Shown here in pieces: positions 55,960 through 64,000 of a stretch of 64,000 bases of DNA; position 1 is the stretch's first letter, and every line of letters starts with the position of its first letter. The stretch spans positions 186,001 through 250,000 of the forward strand of contig NZ_LGAA01000026.1 in NCBI RefSeq assembly GCF_001294465.1, given 5' to 3'. A program made the position numbers and the translations under genes. Under the pieces are notes generated by a model, which did not search any database, was not told the DNA's origin, and saw only the letters and a list, made by a program, of their open reading frames with translations. The DNA comes from Moellerella wisconsensis ATCC 35017. Lineage in GTDB: Bacteria > Pseudomonadota > Gammaproteobacteria > Enterobacterales > Enterobacteriaceae.

Positions 55960-55989
55960 TTGTTAATTGATATTTATCTAAAATTTTTT

Positions 55990-56015
55990 AAAGCCACACT
56001 TTAGTGTGGCTTTTT
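55990..56015 (+). terminator. Terminator after dps
   Basis: AAAGCCACACT (55990-56000) and AGTGTGGCTTT (56003-56013) form a perfect stem with a 2-base gap, followed by T's. It lies 31 bp after the dps stop. Confidence 0.9.
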
Positions 56016-56305
56016 CTTGGATAAAGCAGATGTAACGATATAAGAGCAGAACGCATATAAATAGCCTACTCAGTGAATTTTATTAGCTTTAAAATAATAA
56101 CCCAGATCTGATGGTCGAATTTTAGTGAATCTAGCGCTCTATTCTGAATTATTTTATTATCTTTCATCGCTAATTTTAATCATACAAAATCATCAATAGT
56201 GATATAAATAGTGCTTATTAATAAGTTTTCCTTCCTAAGCTTTATAAAACAACTAAGTTTGTTTATAATCAATATTTAACCATTCAAAGCTTAAGGATTA
56301 AATCA
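56016..56305 (+). other. Gap between dps and PhnA-domain gene
   Basis: No gene recognised. I looked here for an upstream zinc-ribbon part of PhnA/YjdM and did not find it. Confidence 0.35.
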
Positions 56306-56524
56306 ATGGATTTCGACGTTAAAGACAGCAATGGCGCAGTATTAAATGATGGTGATACCGTACAGGTAATCAAAGATCTAAAAGTAAAAGGTACATCTAA
56401 GACATTAAAACGCGGAACAACGATCAAAAATATTCGTCTGACTAATCGTGAAGGCGAGATTGAATGTAATGCGGATAAAATTAAGGGATTGGTATTAAAA
56501 ACCGAGTTCCTGAAAAAAGTATAA
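56306..56524 (+). CDS. PhnA-domain protein (YjdM C-terminal type)
   Basis: Seventy-two residue protein equal to the C-terminal PhnA domain of E. coli YjdM: VKDSNGAVLNDGDTVQVIKDLKVKGTSKTLKRGTTIKNIRL then KTEFLKKV. The N-terminal zinc-ribbon part of the 111-residue YjdM is absent, and the start follows TTAAGGATT, so this looks like a natural short form and not a truncation. Function unknown; the old link to phosphonate use was not confirmed for YjdM. Convergent with dinG. Confidence 0.8.
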   Translation: MDFDVKDSNGAVLNDGDTVQVIKDLKVKGTSKTLKRGTTIKNIRLTNREGEIECNADKIKGLVLKTEFLKKV

Positions 56525-56535
56525 CTGTTTCTATG

Positions 56536-56578
56536 AAGATGAAAAAAACTATTTAGCTAATTTTTTTCATCTTTTTTA
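56536..56578. terminator. Bidirectional terminator between PhnA-domain gene and dinG
   Basis: AAGATGAAAAAAA (56536-56548) pairs perfectly with TTTTTTTCATCTT (56561-56573), followed by T's. It sits between two convergent genes and can serve both. Confidence 0.85.
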
Positions 56579-56599
56579 TTTTAACTTATCCTAACAGAC

Positions 56600-58711
56600 T
56601 CAATCTTTAGGTTTCGGTATTTCAGCTCGCTCAATCGGGAAAATAGGCAGCGAATTTAATAATCTCTTCCCATAATTTTTTGTCACTAACCGCTTATCGT
56701 AAATAACTATCTCACCATGACAATGATGGCTACGAATAAGACGCCCAGTCTGTTGTATTAAGCTAAATGATGCGCTAGGTAAACTCTGTACTTCAAAAGG
56801 ATAGCGCTTAAGTGATTTCAACCATTCACCCTCTGTAATAATGACCGGATTGGTAATAGGAGGGAAAGCAATTTTATGAATATGCACTTGAGTTAGATAA
56901 TCACCTTTTAAATCAAGTCCTTCGGAAAAAGATTGTAGCCCAATCAATACACTGGTTTGGCCCTCATCGATACGCTGACAATGAGTTTCGACTAAGCGAT
57001 AACGGGGTTGATCGCCCTGCACTAATAATTGTAATCGTAGATCGGTCACATGCGTTAGAAAGCCTTCCATCGCCCGTTGACTACTAAATAGCATTAAGAT
57101 CCCACGATGTTCGCCCTGCGCTAATGATGCGCGAAAATAGGTTGCCATCTCCTTTAAATGTTCTGCTTCATTATGAATTGTTGGCTCATTAATCATTTTA
57201 GGAATAACTAATTTTCCTTGATTAACATGATCAAAGGGAGAATCTAAAGTAATAAAACGGTCATCGCTATGCTCAGATAATCCAGTTAATTCCTGTAAGC
57301 GAGAATAGCTATTAAGCGATCTTAACGTGGCAGAAGTCACCACCACATGCGGTATTTTTCGCCATAGTAACTGATTTAACTGATCACTCACTCGAATGCC
57401 GGCACAATGGAAGAAAATGCGAGATTGATTTTTTTCATAACGTCGGCTTAACCATTTTGATACCGGTGCCCCCGAGGCTTGCTCTAAACCCGCTAAGCGC
57501 CATAATTTAGCCATATTTTCAAAATAACCGACAGAGCGACTCGTCAATAAAATAGCTCGATGTAAACGAACAATATCTTGCTTCGCCGTTTGTTCATTTA
57601 AATCATTCAATATTGCTTCTGCTAAGCCACGAAAACTGTCAGTTAACCGAAATAATAACTGACAACAATTCTGTAATGTTTCAGGTAGTTGACCAAGAGC
57701 AAATAAATATTCATTCTCCGCACTGGTTTCTGGCAAAAAAGCATTAGCTAACATCGATAATTCATTAAAACTACTACGTAATTTTTCTGCATGATCGTGT
57801 AACTTATGGGGATCACTTAATTTTGGTGGCTTAGCGGGCTGAAATTGTGCAACATATTGACTAACATGCTGGGTAAAACTGTCCAATTGCGCCAATAAAT
57901 GGGGCAGCGTAATTTCAGCTTCGACTTCTAATGCATCACGTGCGACATCGGGAATATGATGCCCTTCATCTAAAACTAGCAATAAATTTTTAGCTTCAGG
58001 TAATACTGAGTCATTTTCCATCGCAGCCATAACCAAGGCGTGATTAGCAACAATTACATCTGCATTTTCTATTTCTCGACGAGCCAAGAAAAACGGGCAA
58101 TTTTGATAATATTGGCAATTTCGCCCCAAACAATTCATTTTATCCGTACTAATTTTGCGCCATAAACTGTCACTTAAAGAGCGTTTATAATGATCTCGCA
58201 ATCCGTCCCATGCAAAACTGTGAAAATCGTTTCGCAGTTGCTGGCACAATGTACGCTCTTCGCTACTGGCAATTTCAGCTTTATCCTCAACCAAAAACAT
58301 TAAATCAATTTGTTCACCCTCAGCAGCACAAATCGCCGCCATATTACGTGGGCAAACATAACGAGCACGACCAAATGCACCGGTAAACTTAAGATCGGGA
58401 ATAATTTTTTTAAGTAATGGCAAATCTTTACTAAAAATTTGATCTTGTAATGCCACATTTGCCGTACTCACCACCAAAGGTTTTTGTTCTTCACGGCTAA
58501 CCGCAATACCGGGGATCAGATAGGAAAGTGTTTTTCCTACTCCAGTTGGTGCTTCAATCACCAGATGACGTCCTTCTTCACTGGCAAACGTTTTAGCGAC
58601 CTCAGCTATCATTTTGCGCTGAGGTGCACGAGGGATAAATCCGTCTATCTGTTGTGATAACCCTTTATACCATTCGGTTATCTGATCTTTAACTTTTCCG
58701 GAAAGAGGCAT
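56600..58711 (-). CDS. dinG: ATP-dependent DNA helicase DinG
   Basis: Fe-S containing superfamily 2 helicase (XPD-like, 5'-3') that resolves R-loops and D-loops; a DNA-damage inducible gene in E. coli. From the chosen start it has 703 residues (716 in E. coli). Walker A EAPTGVGKTLSYLIPG is near 52-67, and the Fe-S Cys set is in RYVCPRN, KMNCLGRNCQYYQNC. DEGHH (Walker B) is near 250, SATLRSLNS near 455, and QQTGRLIRS near the C terminus. The E. coli C-terminal basic tail is missing. An in-frame upstream ATG (58822) adds 37 residues unlike the family. Confidence 0.9.
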   Translation of the reverse strand: MPLSGKVKDQITEWYKGLSQQIDGFIPRAPQRKMIAEVAKTFASEEGRHLVIEAPTGVGKTLSYLIPGIAVSREEQKPLVVSTANVALQDQIFSKDLPLLKKIIPDLKFTGAFGRARYVCPRNMAAICAAEGEQIDLMFLVEDKAEIASSEERTLCQQLRNDFHSFAWDGLRDHYKRSLSDSLWRKISTDKMNCLGRNCQYYQNCPFFLARREIENADVIVANHALVMAAMENDSVLPEAKNLLLVLDEGHHIPDVARDALEVEAEITLPHLLAQLDSFTQHVSQYVAQFQPAKPPKLSDPHKLHDHAEKLRSSFNELSMLANAFLPETSAENEYLFALGQLPETLQNCCQLLFRLTDSFRGLAEAILNDLNEQTAKQDIVRLHRAILLTSRSVGYFENMAKLWRLAGLEQASGAPVSKWLSRRYEKNQSRIFFHCAGIRVSDQLNQLLWRKIPHVVVTSATLRSLNSYSRLQELTGLSEHSDDRFITLDSPFDHVNQGKLVIPKMINEPTIHNEAEHLKEMATYFRASLAQGEHRGILMLFSSQRAMEGFLTHVTDLRLQLLVQGDQPRYRLVETHCQRIDEGQTSVLIGLQSFSEGLDLKGDYLTQVHIHKIAFPPITNPVIITEGEWLKSLKRYPFEVQSLPSASFSLIQQTGRLIRSHHCHGEIVIYDKRLVTKNYGKRLLNSLPIFPIERAEIPKPKD

Positions 58712-58803
58712 AGAACTCGTTGAATATTCAATATTGATAGAATGGTATATACCGTTCTCAATTAAGAAGATAAGAAGTAATTTCTGCTCAGAATCACGCA
58801 AAA

Positions 58804-58823
58804 CTACTGTATTAAAAACCATT
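58804..58823. promoter_or_regulatory. Half-conserved LexA-like site upstream of dinG
   Basis: On the minus strand, ATGG-N8-ACAG with the flanking TA matches the right half of a LexA box (CTGT-N8-ACAG) but only two of four bases of the left half. E. coli dinG is LexA-controlled. The distance to the start (about 95 bp) is long, so this is weak. Confidence 0.25.
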
Positions 58824-58945
58824 ATGCCATAAATTCACGCGCCCATTCGCAATTTATCTATGGCATCTTAAAAAGTCAGCGGATTAACTTGTTTGTAACA
58901 ATGATAACGATATACTCATACTTTATTTTTATTTTAGGTCTGCTG

Positions 58946-59110
58946 ATGAAAAAAGTATTTATTGCCCTTTTCGCTCTCTGTGCTCTCGCCTCAATTGGTG
59001 GAACAATGCTTGCTGGTATGAATATCTATACTCGTTCAACTACCCCAATTGAACAACAACCGTCACAAGCGGAACAGCCCTCTATATTGCCTGCGCCCAA
59101 CCAACACTAG
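58946..59110 (+). CDS. Small hydrophobic-N-terminal protein, unknown
   Basis: Fifty-four residues starting MKKVFIALFALCALASIGG, a membrane anchor or signal-like helix, followed by a short Pro/Gln-rich tail (IEQQPSQAEQPSILPAPNQH). AGGTCTG precedes the start. I do not recognise a family. It is divergent from dinG. A hairpin terminator lies about 140 bp downstream. It could be a small membrane peptide or a secreted peptide. Confidence 0.5.
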   Translation: MKKVFIALFALCALASIGGTMLAGMNIYTRSTTPIEQQPSQAEQPSILPAPNQH

Positions 59111-59248
59111 CCTTTTTATTGGTTTACTGGTTTTTATTGATATTATTTCCATTCTAATACTTTCACGACGTATAGTTTGCACCACTTATACTTTTATACC
59201 ACCGAGATTATATCCGGCTACTGCACATTAAGGCTCATATCGCGAAAT

Positions 59249-59297
59249 AAAAAAAACCCGTGTGCCGTCGGTATCTCCGATGGCTCATCAGTTTTTT
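59249..59297 (+). terminator. Terminator upstream of sseA
   Basis: GCCGTCGG (59264-59271) pairs with CCGATGGC (59277-59284) with one G-U pair; flanking A- and T-runs extend it. It probably ends transcripts of the small gene before it. Confidence 0.7.
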
Positions 59298-59392
59298 ACT
59301 CTAATAAAACTATGTTCAAATATAGTGAGATATGATGATATATAAATAAAATATCTGCATGCAACGGCTGGAATGGATAAGGAGCTTTATTT

Positions 59393-60232
59393 ATGTACCA
59401 AAATTATTTTGTAACCCCAGAATGGTTACATGCCAATTTATATAATCCGGATATTATTATTCTGGATGCCTCTTCTTCACCTCCAACAGCACCCGCGGAT
59501 TGTCGTCAATTATGGCTTGCTGAACATATTCCTGGCGCTCAATTTTTTCATCAAGATGAAATTGCCGATACCCAAAGCCTTCTTCCGCATATGTTGCCAG
59601 ATGAACAAACCTTTAGTGATGCCGTGGGTAAAATGGGGATCGGCTCTCAAACTCAAGTGATCATTTATGACCAAGGTAATTTATTTGCTGCACCGCGTGC
59701 TTGGTGGACATTTAAAACATTTGGCTGTCATCAGGTTAAAATCCTTGCTGGAGGACTCGCCGGCTGGAAATTGGCCGGTTTTTCAGTTGATTCTGGTGAA
59801 GTATCCGCGCTACCGGCTCAAAAATTTACTGCCGTTAAACAATCTAATAGTGCACTTTCACAAGCAGATATAATTGATATCGTTAAGAAAGCCAATAAAC
59901 AGATAATTGATGCACGTTCTGCAGACCGTTTTCAAGCCTTAGCACCTGAACCTCGTCCCGGATTACGAATGGGGCATATTCCTGGCAGTAAAAATGTGCC
60001 TTGGAACCTATTGGTAGAAAATGGTCGATATAAATCCCCCGAACAATTAGCTTTGATATTTAAGCAACAACAAGTAGATATTGATGCACCTTCAGTAACT
60101 ACCTGCGGCTCAGGAATGACTGCTGCTGTTGTTTTATTAGGATTAATATTATTAGGCAATGATCAAGTACAACTTTATGATGGCTCTTGGGCCGATTGGG
60201 GGCAAGATAACGGTTTGCCTATAGAGCAATAA
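59393..60232 (+). CDS. sseA: 3-mercaptopyruvate sulfurtransferase SseA
   Basis: Two-domain rhodanese-like enzyme moving sulfur from 3-mercaptopyruvate to thiophilic acceptors such as cyanide or thioredoxin. It has 279 residues (281 in E. coli). The catalytic loop CGSGMTA near residue 237-243 is the MST type (CGSGVT). The N-terminal domain has LDASSSPP and AEHIPGAQFFHQDEIAD. The active-site first Cys is intact. Encoded alone. Confidence 0.92.
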   Translation: MYQNYFVTPEWLHANLYNPDIIILDASSSPPTAPADCRQLWLAEHIPGAQFFHQDEIADTQSLLPHMLPDEQTFSDAVGKMGIGSQTQVIIYDQGNLFAAPRAWWTFKTFGCHQVKILAGGLAGWKLAGFSVDSGEVSALPAQKFTAVKQSNSALSQADIIDIVKKANKQIIDARSADRFQALAPEPRPGLRMGHIPGSKNVPWNLLVENGRYKSPEQLALIFKQQQVDIDAPSVTTCGSGMTAAVVLLGLILLGNDQVQLYDGSWADWGQDNGLPIEQ

Positions 60233-60262
60233 TGTTGGGCATAAAACACAGCTAATAACTAT

Positions 60263-60294
60263 AAAAAAGCCCCTGATATTTATCTATTAGGGGC
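60263..60294 (-). terminator. Terminator of the YeaQ-like gene
   Basis: GCCCCT (60269-60274) pairs with AGGGGC (60289-60294). On the minus strand it is followed by six T's, 44 bp after the gene's stop. It also lies 31 bp past sseA and could serve both. Confidence 0.75.
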
Positions 60295-60337
60295 ATATTT
60301 AATCTATTAGTATCACTTTTAATCAAAAAAACAGCTT

Positions 60338-60586
60338 TTAGCTTGAAAATACACCAGCTAAGAATAAAACAGCGATAGCACCAATAACTGCAACAATAAA
60401 GCTACCGAAATTAAAGCCATCAACTTTGCCTTTGCCGAAGAAAGTACTAATGTATCCCCCGACAACAGCACCGACGATCCCCAGTACAGTCGTCATTATA
60501 AAGCCAAAATGGTAGGTTCCAGGCATAATCCATTTAGCAAGTACACCCGCTATTAGACCAAATATAATCCAGGAAAGAACACCCAT
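60338..60586 (-). CDS. yeaQ: YeaQ/YmgE (GlsB) family small membrane protein
   Basis: Small inner-membrane protein, 82 residues, three hydrophobic helices. It matches E. coli YeaQ closely: MGVLSWIIFGLIAGVLAKWIMPG at the start, LGIVGAVVGGYISTFFGKGKVDGFNFGSFIVAVIGAIAVLF later. The family is called transglycosylase-associated without biochemical proof; it is sigma-S or stress linked in E. coli. The second of two adjacent ATG codons is chosen because of spacing to GGAGG. Confidence 0.85.
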   Translation of the reverse strand: MGVLSWIIFGLIAGVLAKWIMPGTYHFGFIMTTVLGIVGAVVGGYISTFFGKGKVDGFNFGSFIVAVIGAIAVLFLAGVFSS

Positions 60587-60907
60587 CATTAACCTCCGGT
60601 TAGTTATTTAAAATAAGTAATTGCTATTAAAATAGTTACTGCAAGTATTCATCCGTAACACTTAGTAATTAAAGCTTTAATATGCATATTTTGCAAATTT
60701 ACAGCGTAAAATTATGACTAGATGAATCTGAAAATAATAAGATATTGGCTGATTAGTAAATAAATATCTACTAATAATAGCTAATCGCTCCAATAATGAG
60801 CATCTAATGTGGAATTAATATATGGGGTAATTGAAAAATATAAAATAACTATAAATATAAAGATATAAAGTGGAATACTGTTTTATCGTATTAATATCAC
60901 TTAAAAA
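60587..60907. other. YeaQ-dusC gap, no gene seen
   Basis: About 320 bp, AT-rich. Nothing recognised except the likely promoter of the YeaQ-like gene. Confidence 0.35.
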
Positions 60908-61840
60908 TTAATAGCTTAAGATTGTTTGATTGATTTCATGTGATGTTTTTAGTGCTCTAATTTCACTAAATAATACATCAGCTTGCGTATATTCTTTACG
61001 TAAATAACCGAGCCATTGTTTAATTCTCGCCATATGATAATCACCAGAATCCCCACGTTTTTCTAACTGGGTATATTTGCGTAATATCTGCATCACGTCA
61101 GCCCAATCCATTTTAGAGTGATTAAATTTAATAACTCGACTCAAGTTGGGTGTGTTTAATGCACCTCGACCGATCATAATTGCATCACAGCCTGTTACTT
61201 CCATGCATTGTTTAGCGCTAGCATGATCCCAAATTTCGCCATTAGCAATCACGGGAATGGATAATCGCTGACGAATTTTTCCAATTTCCTGCCAATTAAT
61301 GCGTTCAGCACGATAGCCATCTTCTTTTGTTCGACCATGGACAGTAATTTCCGTCGCTCCAGCCTGTTCAACTGCGTCAGCAATTTCATAACTTAATGAA
61401 TGGTCATCCCATCCTAAGCGAACTTTTACTGAAACAGGTAAGGATTGAGGAACCGCACTGCGCATCGCCAAAGTAGCTTGATAAATCAGTTCAGGATTTT
61501 TTAATAAACTGGCACCACCACCATGGCCATTAACTGTTTTGGAGGGGCATCCACAATTTAAATCCACACCGTAAGAGCCTAAATCAATCGCTCGATTGGC
61601 ATTTTCAGCCAACCATTGCGGATGTTGTCCCAATAGCTGAATCCGCACCAAGGTTCCCGATGAGGTTCTGCTATTGTGATTTAATTCAGGACAAATACGG
61701 TGGAATGTCTTTGCGGGTAATAAGCTATCGACAACACGAACGAATTCCGTGATACACAAGTCGTAGTCATTAACTTCAGTTAATAACTCACGAACCAGAG
61801 AATCTAAAACTCCTTCCATGGGCGCTAGCAAAACACGCAT
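60908..61840 (-). CDS. dusC: tRNA-dihydrouridine(16) synthase DusC
   Basis: FMN enzyme reducing uridine 16 in tRNA. It has 310 residues (315 in E. coli). The start [24 protein letters not shown] is the DusC form; the catalytic Cys is in [23 protein letters not shown] near 92-115, and [15 protein letters not shown] near 158 and [11 protein letters not shown] near 194 bind FMN. The start ATG directly follows the rhlE stop (no gap), so the two are probably co-transcribed. E. coli dusC is elsewhere, near yohJ. Confidence 0.92.
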   Translation of the reverse strand: MRVLLAPMEGVLDSLVRELLTEVNDYDLCITEFVRVVDSLLPAKTFHRICPELNHNSRTSSGTLVRIQLLGQHPQWLAENANRAIDLGSYGVDLNCGCPSKTVNGHGGGASLLKNPELIYQATLAMRSAVPQSLPVSVKVRLGWDDHSLSYEIADAVEQAGATEITVHGRTKEDGYRAERINWQEIGKIRQRLSIPVIANGEIWDHASAKQCMEVTGCDAIMIGRGALNTPNLSRVIKFNHSKMDWADVMQILRKYTQLEKRGDSGDYHMARIKQWLGYLRKEYTQADVLFSEIRALKTSHEINQTILSY

Positions 61841-63175
61841 TTATGCTTCACTGCTCCGAGGTTTACGTCTAGGCATGCTCATTTTTTTATTTCCTGATGG
61901 GCTTGCTGGACGAGACTGTCCATTCCCCCATGGAGAATTTGAGCTGCGTGGATTTGCACCACGAGGTTTTGATGCAACACGTTCTGTTCTACCGCGCTGT
62001 TTGCCATTAATAATGGGCTCAGCTTTGATAGAAGGATCGGGTTCATATCCCGGGGTTTCCATACGTGGAATCGGTTTTTTCAATAAGCGTTCGATATCTT
62101 TCAATAATTTAGCTTCATCGACACACACTAATGAAACTGCTTTACCGGTAGATTCCGCACGGCCAGTTCGACCAATACGATGCACATAATCTTCGGGAAC
62201 ATTTGGCAACTCGTAATTTACGACATACGGTAATTGTTCGATATCGATACCACGAGCAGCAATATCGGTTGCTACTAATACTCGTATTTGGCCCGATTTA
62301 AAATCGGCCAGTGCACGGGTACGAGCGCCTTGACTTTTATTACCGTGGATAGCCGCAGATTTAATCCCATCATGATTAAGATTTTCAGCTAAGCGGTTAG
62401 CACCATGTTTGGTCCGAGTAAATACCAGCACTTGCTGCCAGTTATCGCGGCCAATCATATAAGATAATAATTCAGCTTTTCTTTTCTTATCAACTAAATG
62501 AACAAATTGCTCAATTTGTGATGAAGCTGAGTTACGTGGGGCTACTTCAATCGTCACTGGCTTATGTAAGATTTTATTCGCCAGTTGCTTGATTTCATCC
62601 GAAAATGTCGCCGAGAATAATAAATTCTGTCGTTTCGCCGGTAATTTACTGGTGATACGGCGAATATCATGGATGAAACCCATATCAAGCATACGGTCTG
62701 CTTCATCCAATACCAGAATTTCTACTTTGGATAAATCCACCGCATTCTGGTGTTCGAGATCTAATAAACGTCCAGGGGTCGCGATTAGAATATCTACGCC
62801 ACCGCGGAGTTTCATCATTTGAGGGTTAATGCTAACACCACCAAAAACCACTAATGAGCGTATTTTTAAGTGTTGGCTATATTCTTTAACACTTTCAGCA
62901 ACCTGAGCAGCAAGCTCACGAGTTGGTGTCAAAATTAAAGCACGTACTGGACGACGATTTTTCGGGACGTCAGTATTTTCAATCAATTTTTGCAAGATAG
63001 GCAGTGTAAAACCTGCTGTTTTTCCGGTTCCTGTCTGGGCACTTGCGAGCACATCATGGCCAGCAAGAACGGCAGGAATTGCTTCTTGCTGAATAGGGGT
63101 TGGGGCTTCGTAGCCCTGTTCATGAAGTGCACGCAGAATATCTCCGTGCAATGCGAGAGAATCAAAACTAATCAA
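61841..63175 (-). CDS. rhlE: ATP-dependent RNA helicase RhlE
   Basis: DEAD-box helicase linked to ribosome assembly, 444 residues (454 in E. coli). The Q motif [14 protein letters not shown] is near 20-33, motif I AQTGTGKT near 46, motif [15 protein letters not shown] near 154, motif III SATF near 188, and the C-terminal HRIGRTGR near 334-341. A basic low-complexity tail (about 385-444) follows. It is divergent from cecR, whose E. coli product is reported to regulate rhlE. Confidence 0.93.
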   Translation of the reverse strand: MISFDSLALHGDILRALHEQGYEAPTPIQQEAIPAVLAGHDVLASAQTGTGKTAGFTLPILQKLIENTDVPKNRRPVRALILTPTRELAAQVAESVKEYSQHLKIRSLVVFGGVSINPQMMKLRGGVDILIATPGRLLDLEHQNAVDLSKVEILVLDEADRMLDMGFIHDIRRITSKLPAKRQNLLFSATFSDEIKQLANKILHKPVTIEVAPRNSASSQIEQFVHLVDKKRKAELLSYMIGRDNWQQVLVFTRTKHGANRLAENLNHDGIKSAAIHGNKSQGARTRALADFKSGQIRVLVATDIAARGIDIEQLPYVVNYELPNVPEDYVHRIGRTGRAESTGKAVSLVCVDEAKLLKDIERLLKKPIPRMETPGYEPDPSIKAEPIINGKQRGRTERVASKPRGANPRSSNSPWGNGQSRPASPSGNKKMSMPRRKPRSSEA

Positions 63176-63478
63176 AATAAGGTACTCCAGACTTCGCCAC
63201 TCTGATAAATCAGATGCAGTTCAATGGGGAAGGATCACATAAAAATGGATAAAAGCGCAAACTGCCAAGCATAAGAGAGATTAATTCTAACACCATTAGC
63301 AGATAACAAGAATATTAATTTAGTTAATTATCTAAATTAATATAAAATGACATAAATATCGCATTAATAACTATTTGACGCTAAAAGCAATCAAATTATG
63401 CCTTCAATATCAGTAATCTGACCGGAGAGTCAGTGTATAGGCATGGTTAATTTTTTATTCTTTATTTGAGGAACAACT
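63176..63478. other. rhlE-cecR divergent gap
   Basis: About 300 bp holding both promoters and an inverted repeat (listed separately). No gene or RNA recognised. Confidence 0.4.
63312..63343. promoter_or_regulatory. 12-bp inverted repeat, possible CecR operator
   Basis: ATATTAATTTAG (63312-63323) and CTAAATTAATAT (63332-63343) are exact inverted complements around 8 bases. TetR-family regulators often bind such repeats in the divergent region next to their own gene, so this is a candidate site. The high AT content makes chance symmetry possible. Confidence 0.4.
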
Positions 63479-64000
63479 ATGACAGCTACAACATCAGATT
63501 CAATCATATCCCGATCGTCCGCCGCAACGACTCCAACTACAGTATCAACAGCTAGAGGTGAACACGCTAAATACCAATTATTACGAGCTGCTGCTGATAT
63601 CTATGGTGAACTAGGTCTTGATGGGGCAACAACTCGAAAAATATCACAAATTTCTGGTCAAAACATCGCCTCTATCGCTTATTATTTTGGTTCTAAAGAA
63701 GGACTTTATCTCGCTGTTGCACAACTTATTGCCGATTCGATTAAATCCACGTTTAGTCAACTACTCCATGAAATAGATTTGTATTTATTACAGTCAAATG
63801 AAAATAAAGTTCCTGAACAAGCACTTAAGTTAATTCAGCAAGCCTTAATGGATTATAACTATTTTCAATTAGAGAAAAATAATCTCAGCTTTTCACGAAT
63901 TTTAGCTCGGGAACAACTTAATCCAACTGAGGCTTATACCATTATCCACGAGCAAGCATTAGGCCCTATTCATTCACGTTTGAATAGACTCATTGCAATA
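63479..64000 (+). CDS. cecR: TetR-family regulator CecR (YbiH), 3' end outside window
   Basis: TetR-type repressor; E. coli CecR controls rhlE and a drug-efflux operon. The first 174 residues are visible and the gene runs off the window end. The helix-turn-helix is in AAADIYGELGLDGATTRKISQISGQNIASIAYYFGSKEGLYLAVA near residues 37-81. Later blocks FSRILAREQLNPTEAYTIIHEQALGPIHSRLNRLIA match CecR. The N terminus has about 20 extra Ser/Thr-rich residues before the family start; the ATG follows TGAGGAAC. Confidence 0.88.
   Translation, partial: MTATTSDSIISRSSAATTPTTVSTARGEHAKYQLLRAAADIYGELGLDGATTRKISQISGQNIASIAYYFGSKEGLYLAVAQLIADSIKSTFSQLLHEIDLYLLQSNENKVPEQALKLIQQALMDYNYFQLEKNNLSFSRILAREQLNPTEAYTIIHEQALGPIHSRLNRLIAI

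Overview
The window is chromosomal DNA of an AT-rich gammaproteobacterium of the order Enterobacterales, most likely Morganellaceae-like (Proteus, Providencia, Moellerella or Arsenophonus type). This is inferred from protein similarity to E. coli families, E. coli-like gene neighbourhoods, an enterobacterial RybB small RNA and a histidine leader peptide. I could not run a phylogeny, so the genus is open. No prophage, CRISPR array, rRNA or tRNA gene was seen.

Layout. 1-3 kb: arginine importer artPIQM behind a candidate ArgR box. 3-7.3 kb: a decayed rlmC, then ybjN, ybjC, grxA, the sRNA gene rybB with a sigma-E promoter, yjbQ and ybjG. 8-11.2 kb: serine uptake and deamination (sdaC, sdaB), with a long structured gap between them. 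11.2-12.8 kb: an unrecognised coiled-coil protein carrying exact 15-residue repeats, the most novel gene here. 13-15.3 kb: dacC and gstB. 15.3-23.6 kb: yeeZ and the complete attenuated his operon (hisL, hisGDCBHAFI). 23.8-35.2 kb: yeaK, a CsbD/ElaB-like small protein, gnd, yegH, asmA, dcd, udk, an HtpX-like protease with LemA, and mrp. 35.4-42.3 kb: metG, yohJK, cdd and a frameshifted maeA. 42.5-47 kb: an IS4-type transposase remnant, a TSUP permease, sanA, yeiB and folE. 47.5-50.7 kb: moeA, moeB and a coupled DUF1622/beta-barrel pair. 50.9-64 kb: an IS3-type remnant, ybiT, a LOG-family gene, rhtA, dps, a PhnA-domain protein, dinG, sseA, yeaQ-like, rhlE-dusC and the 5' part of cecR.

Gene order. 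Read left to right, art-rlmC-ybjN-ybjC-grxA-rybB-ybjG-dacC-gstB and then moeAB-ybiT-rhtA/dps-dinG-rhlE-cecR match one E. coli region (about 17-19 min) in reverse. The roughly 32 kb from yeeZ to folE matches a second E. coli region (about 44-47 min) placed inside it.

Genome state. Most genes are intact and full length. Decay is visible in rlmC (many frameshifts and a lost SAM-binding segment), maeA (one extra A in an A run), two transposase remnants, and the absence of nfsA, rimK and potFGHI from their E. coli positions. This suggests mild ongoing reduction.
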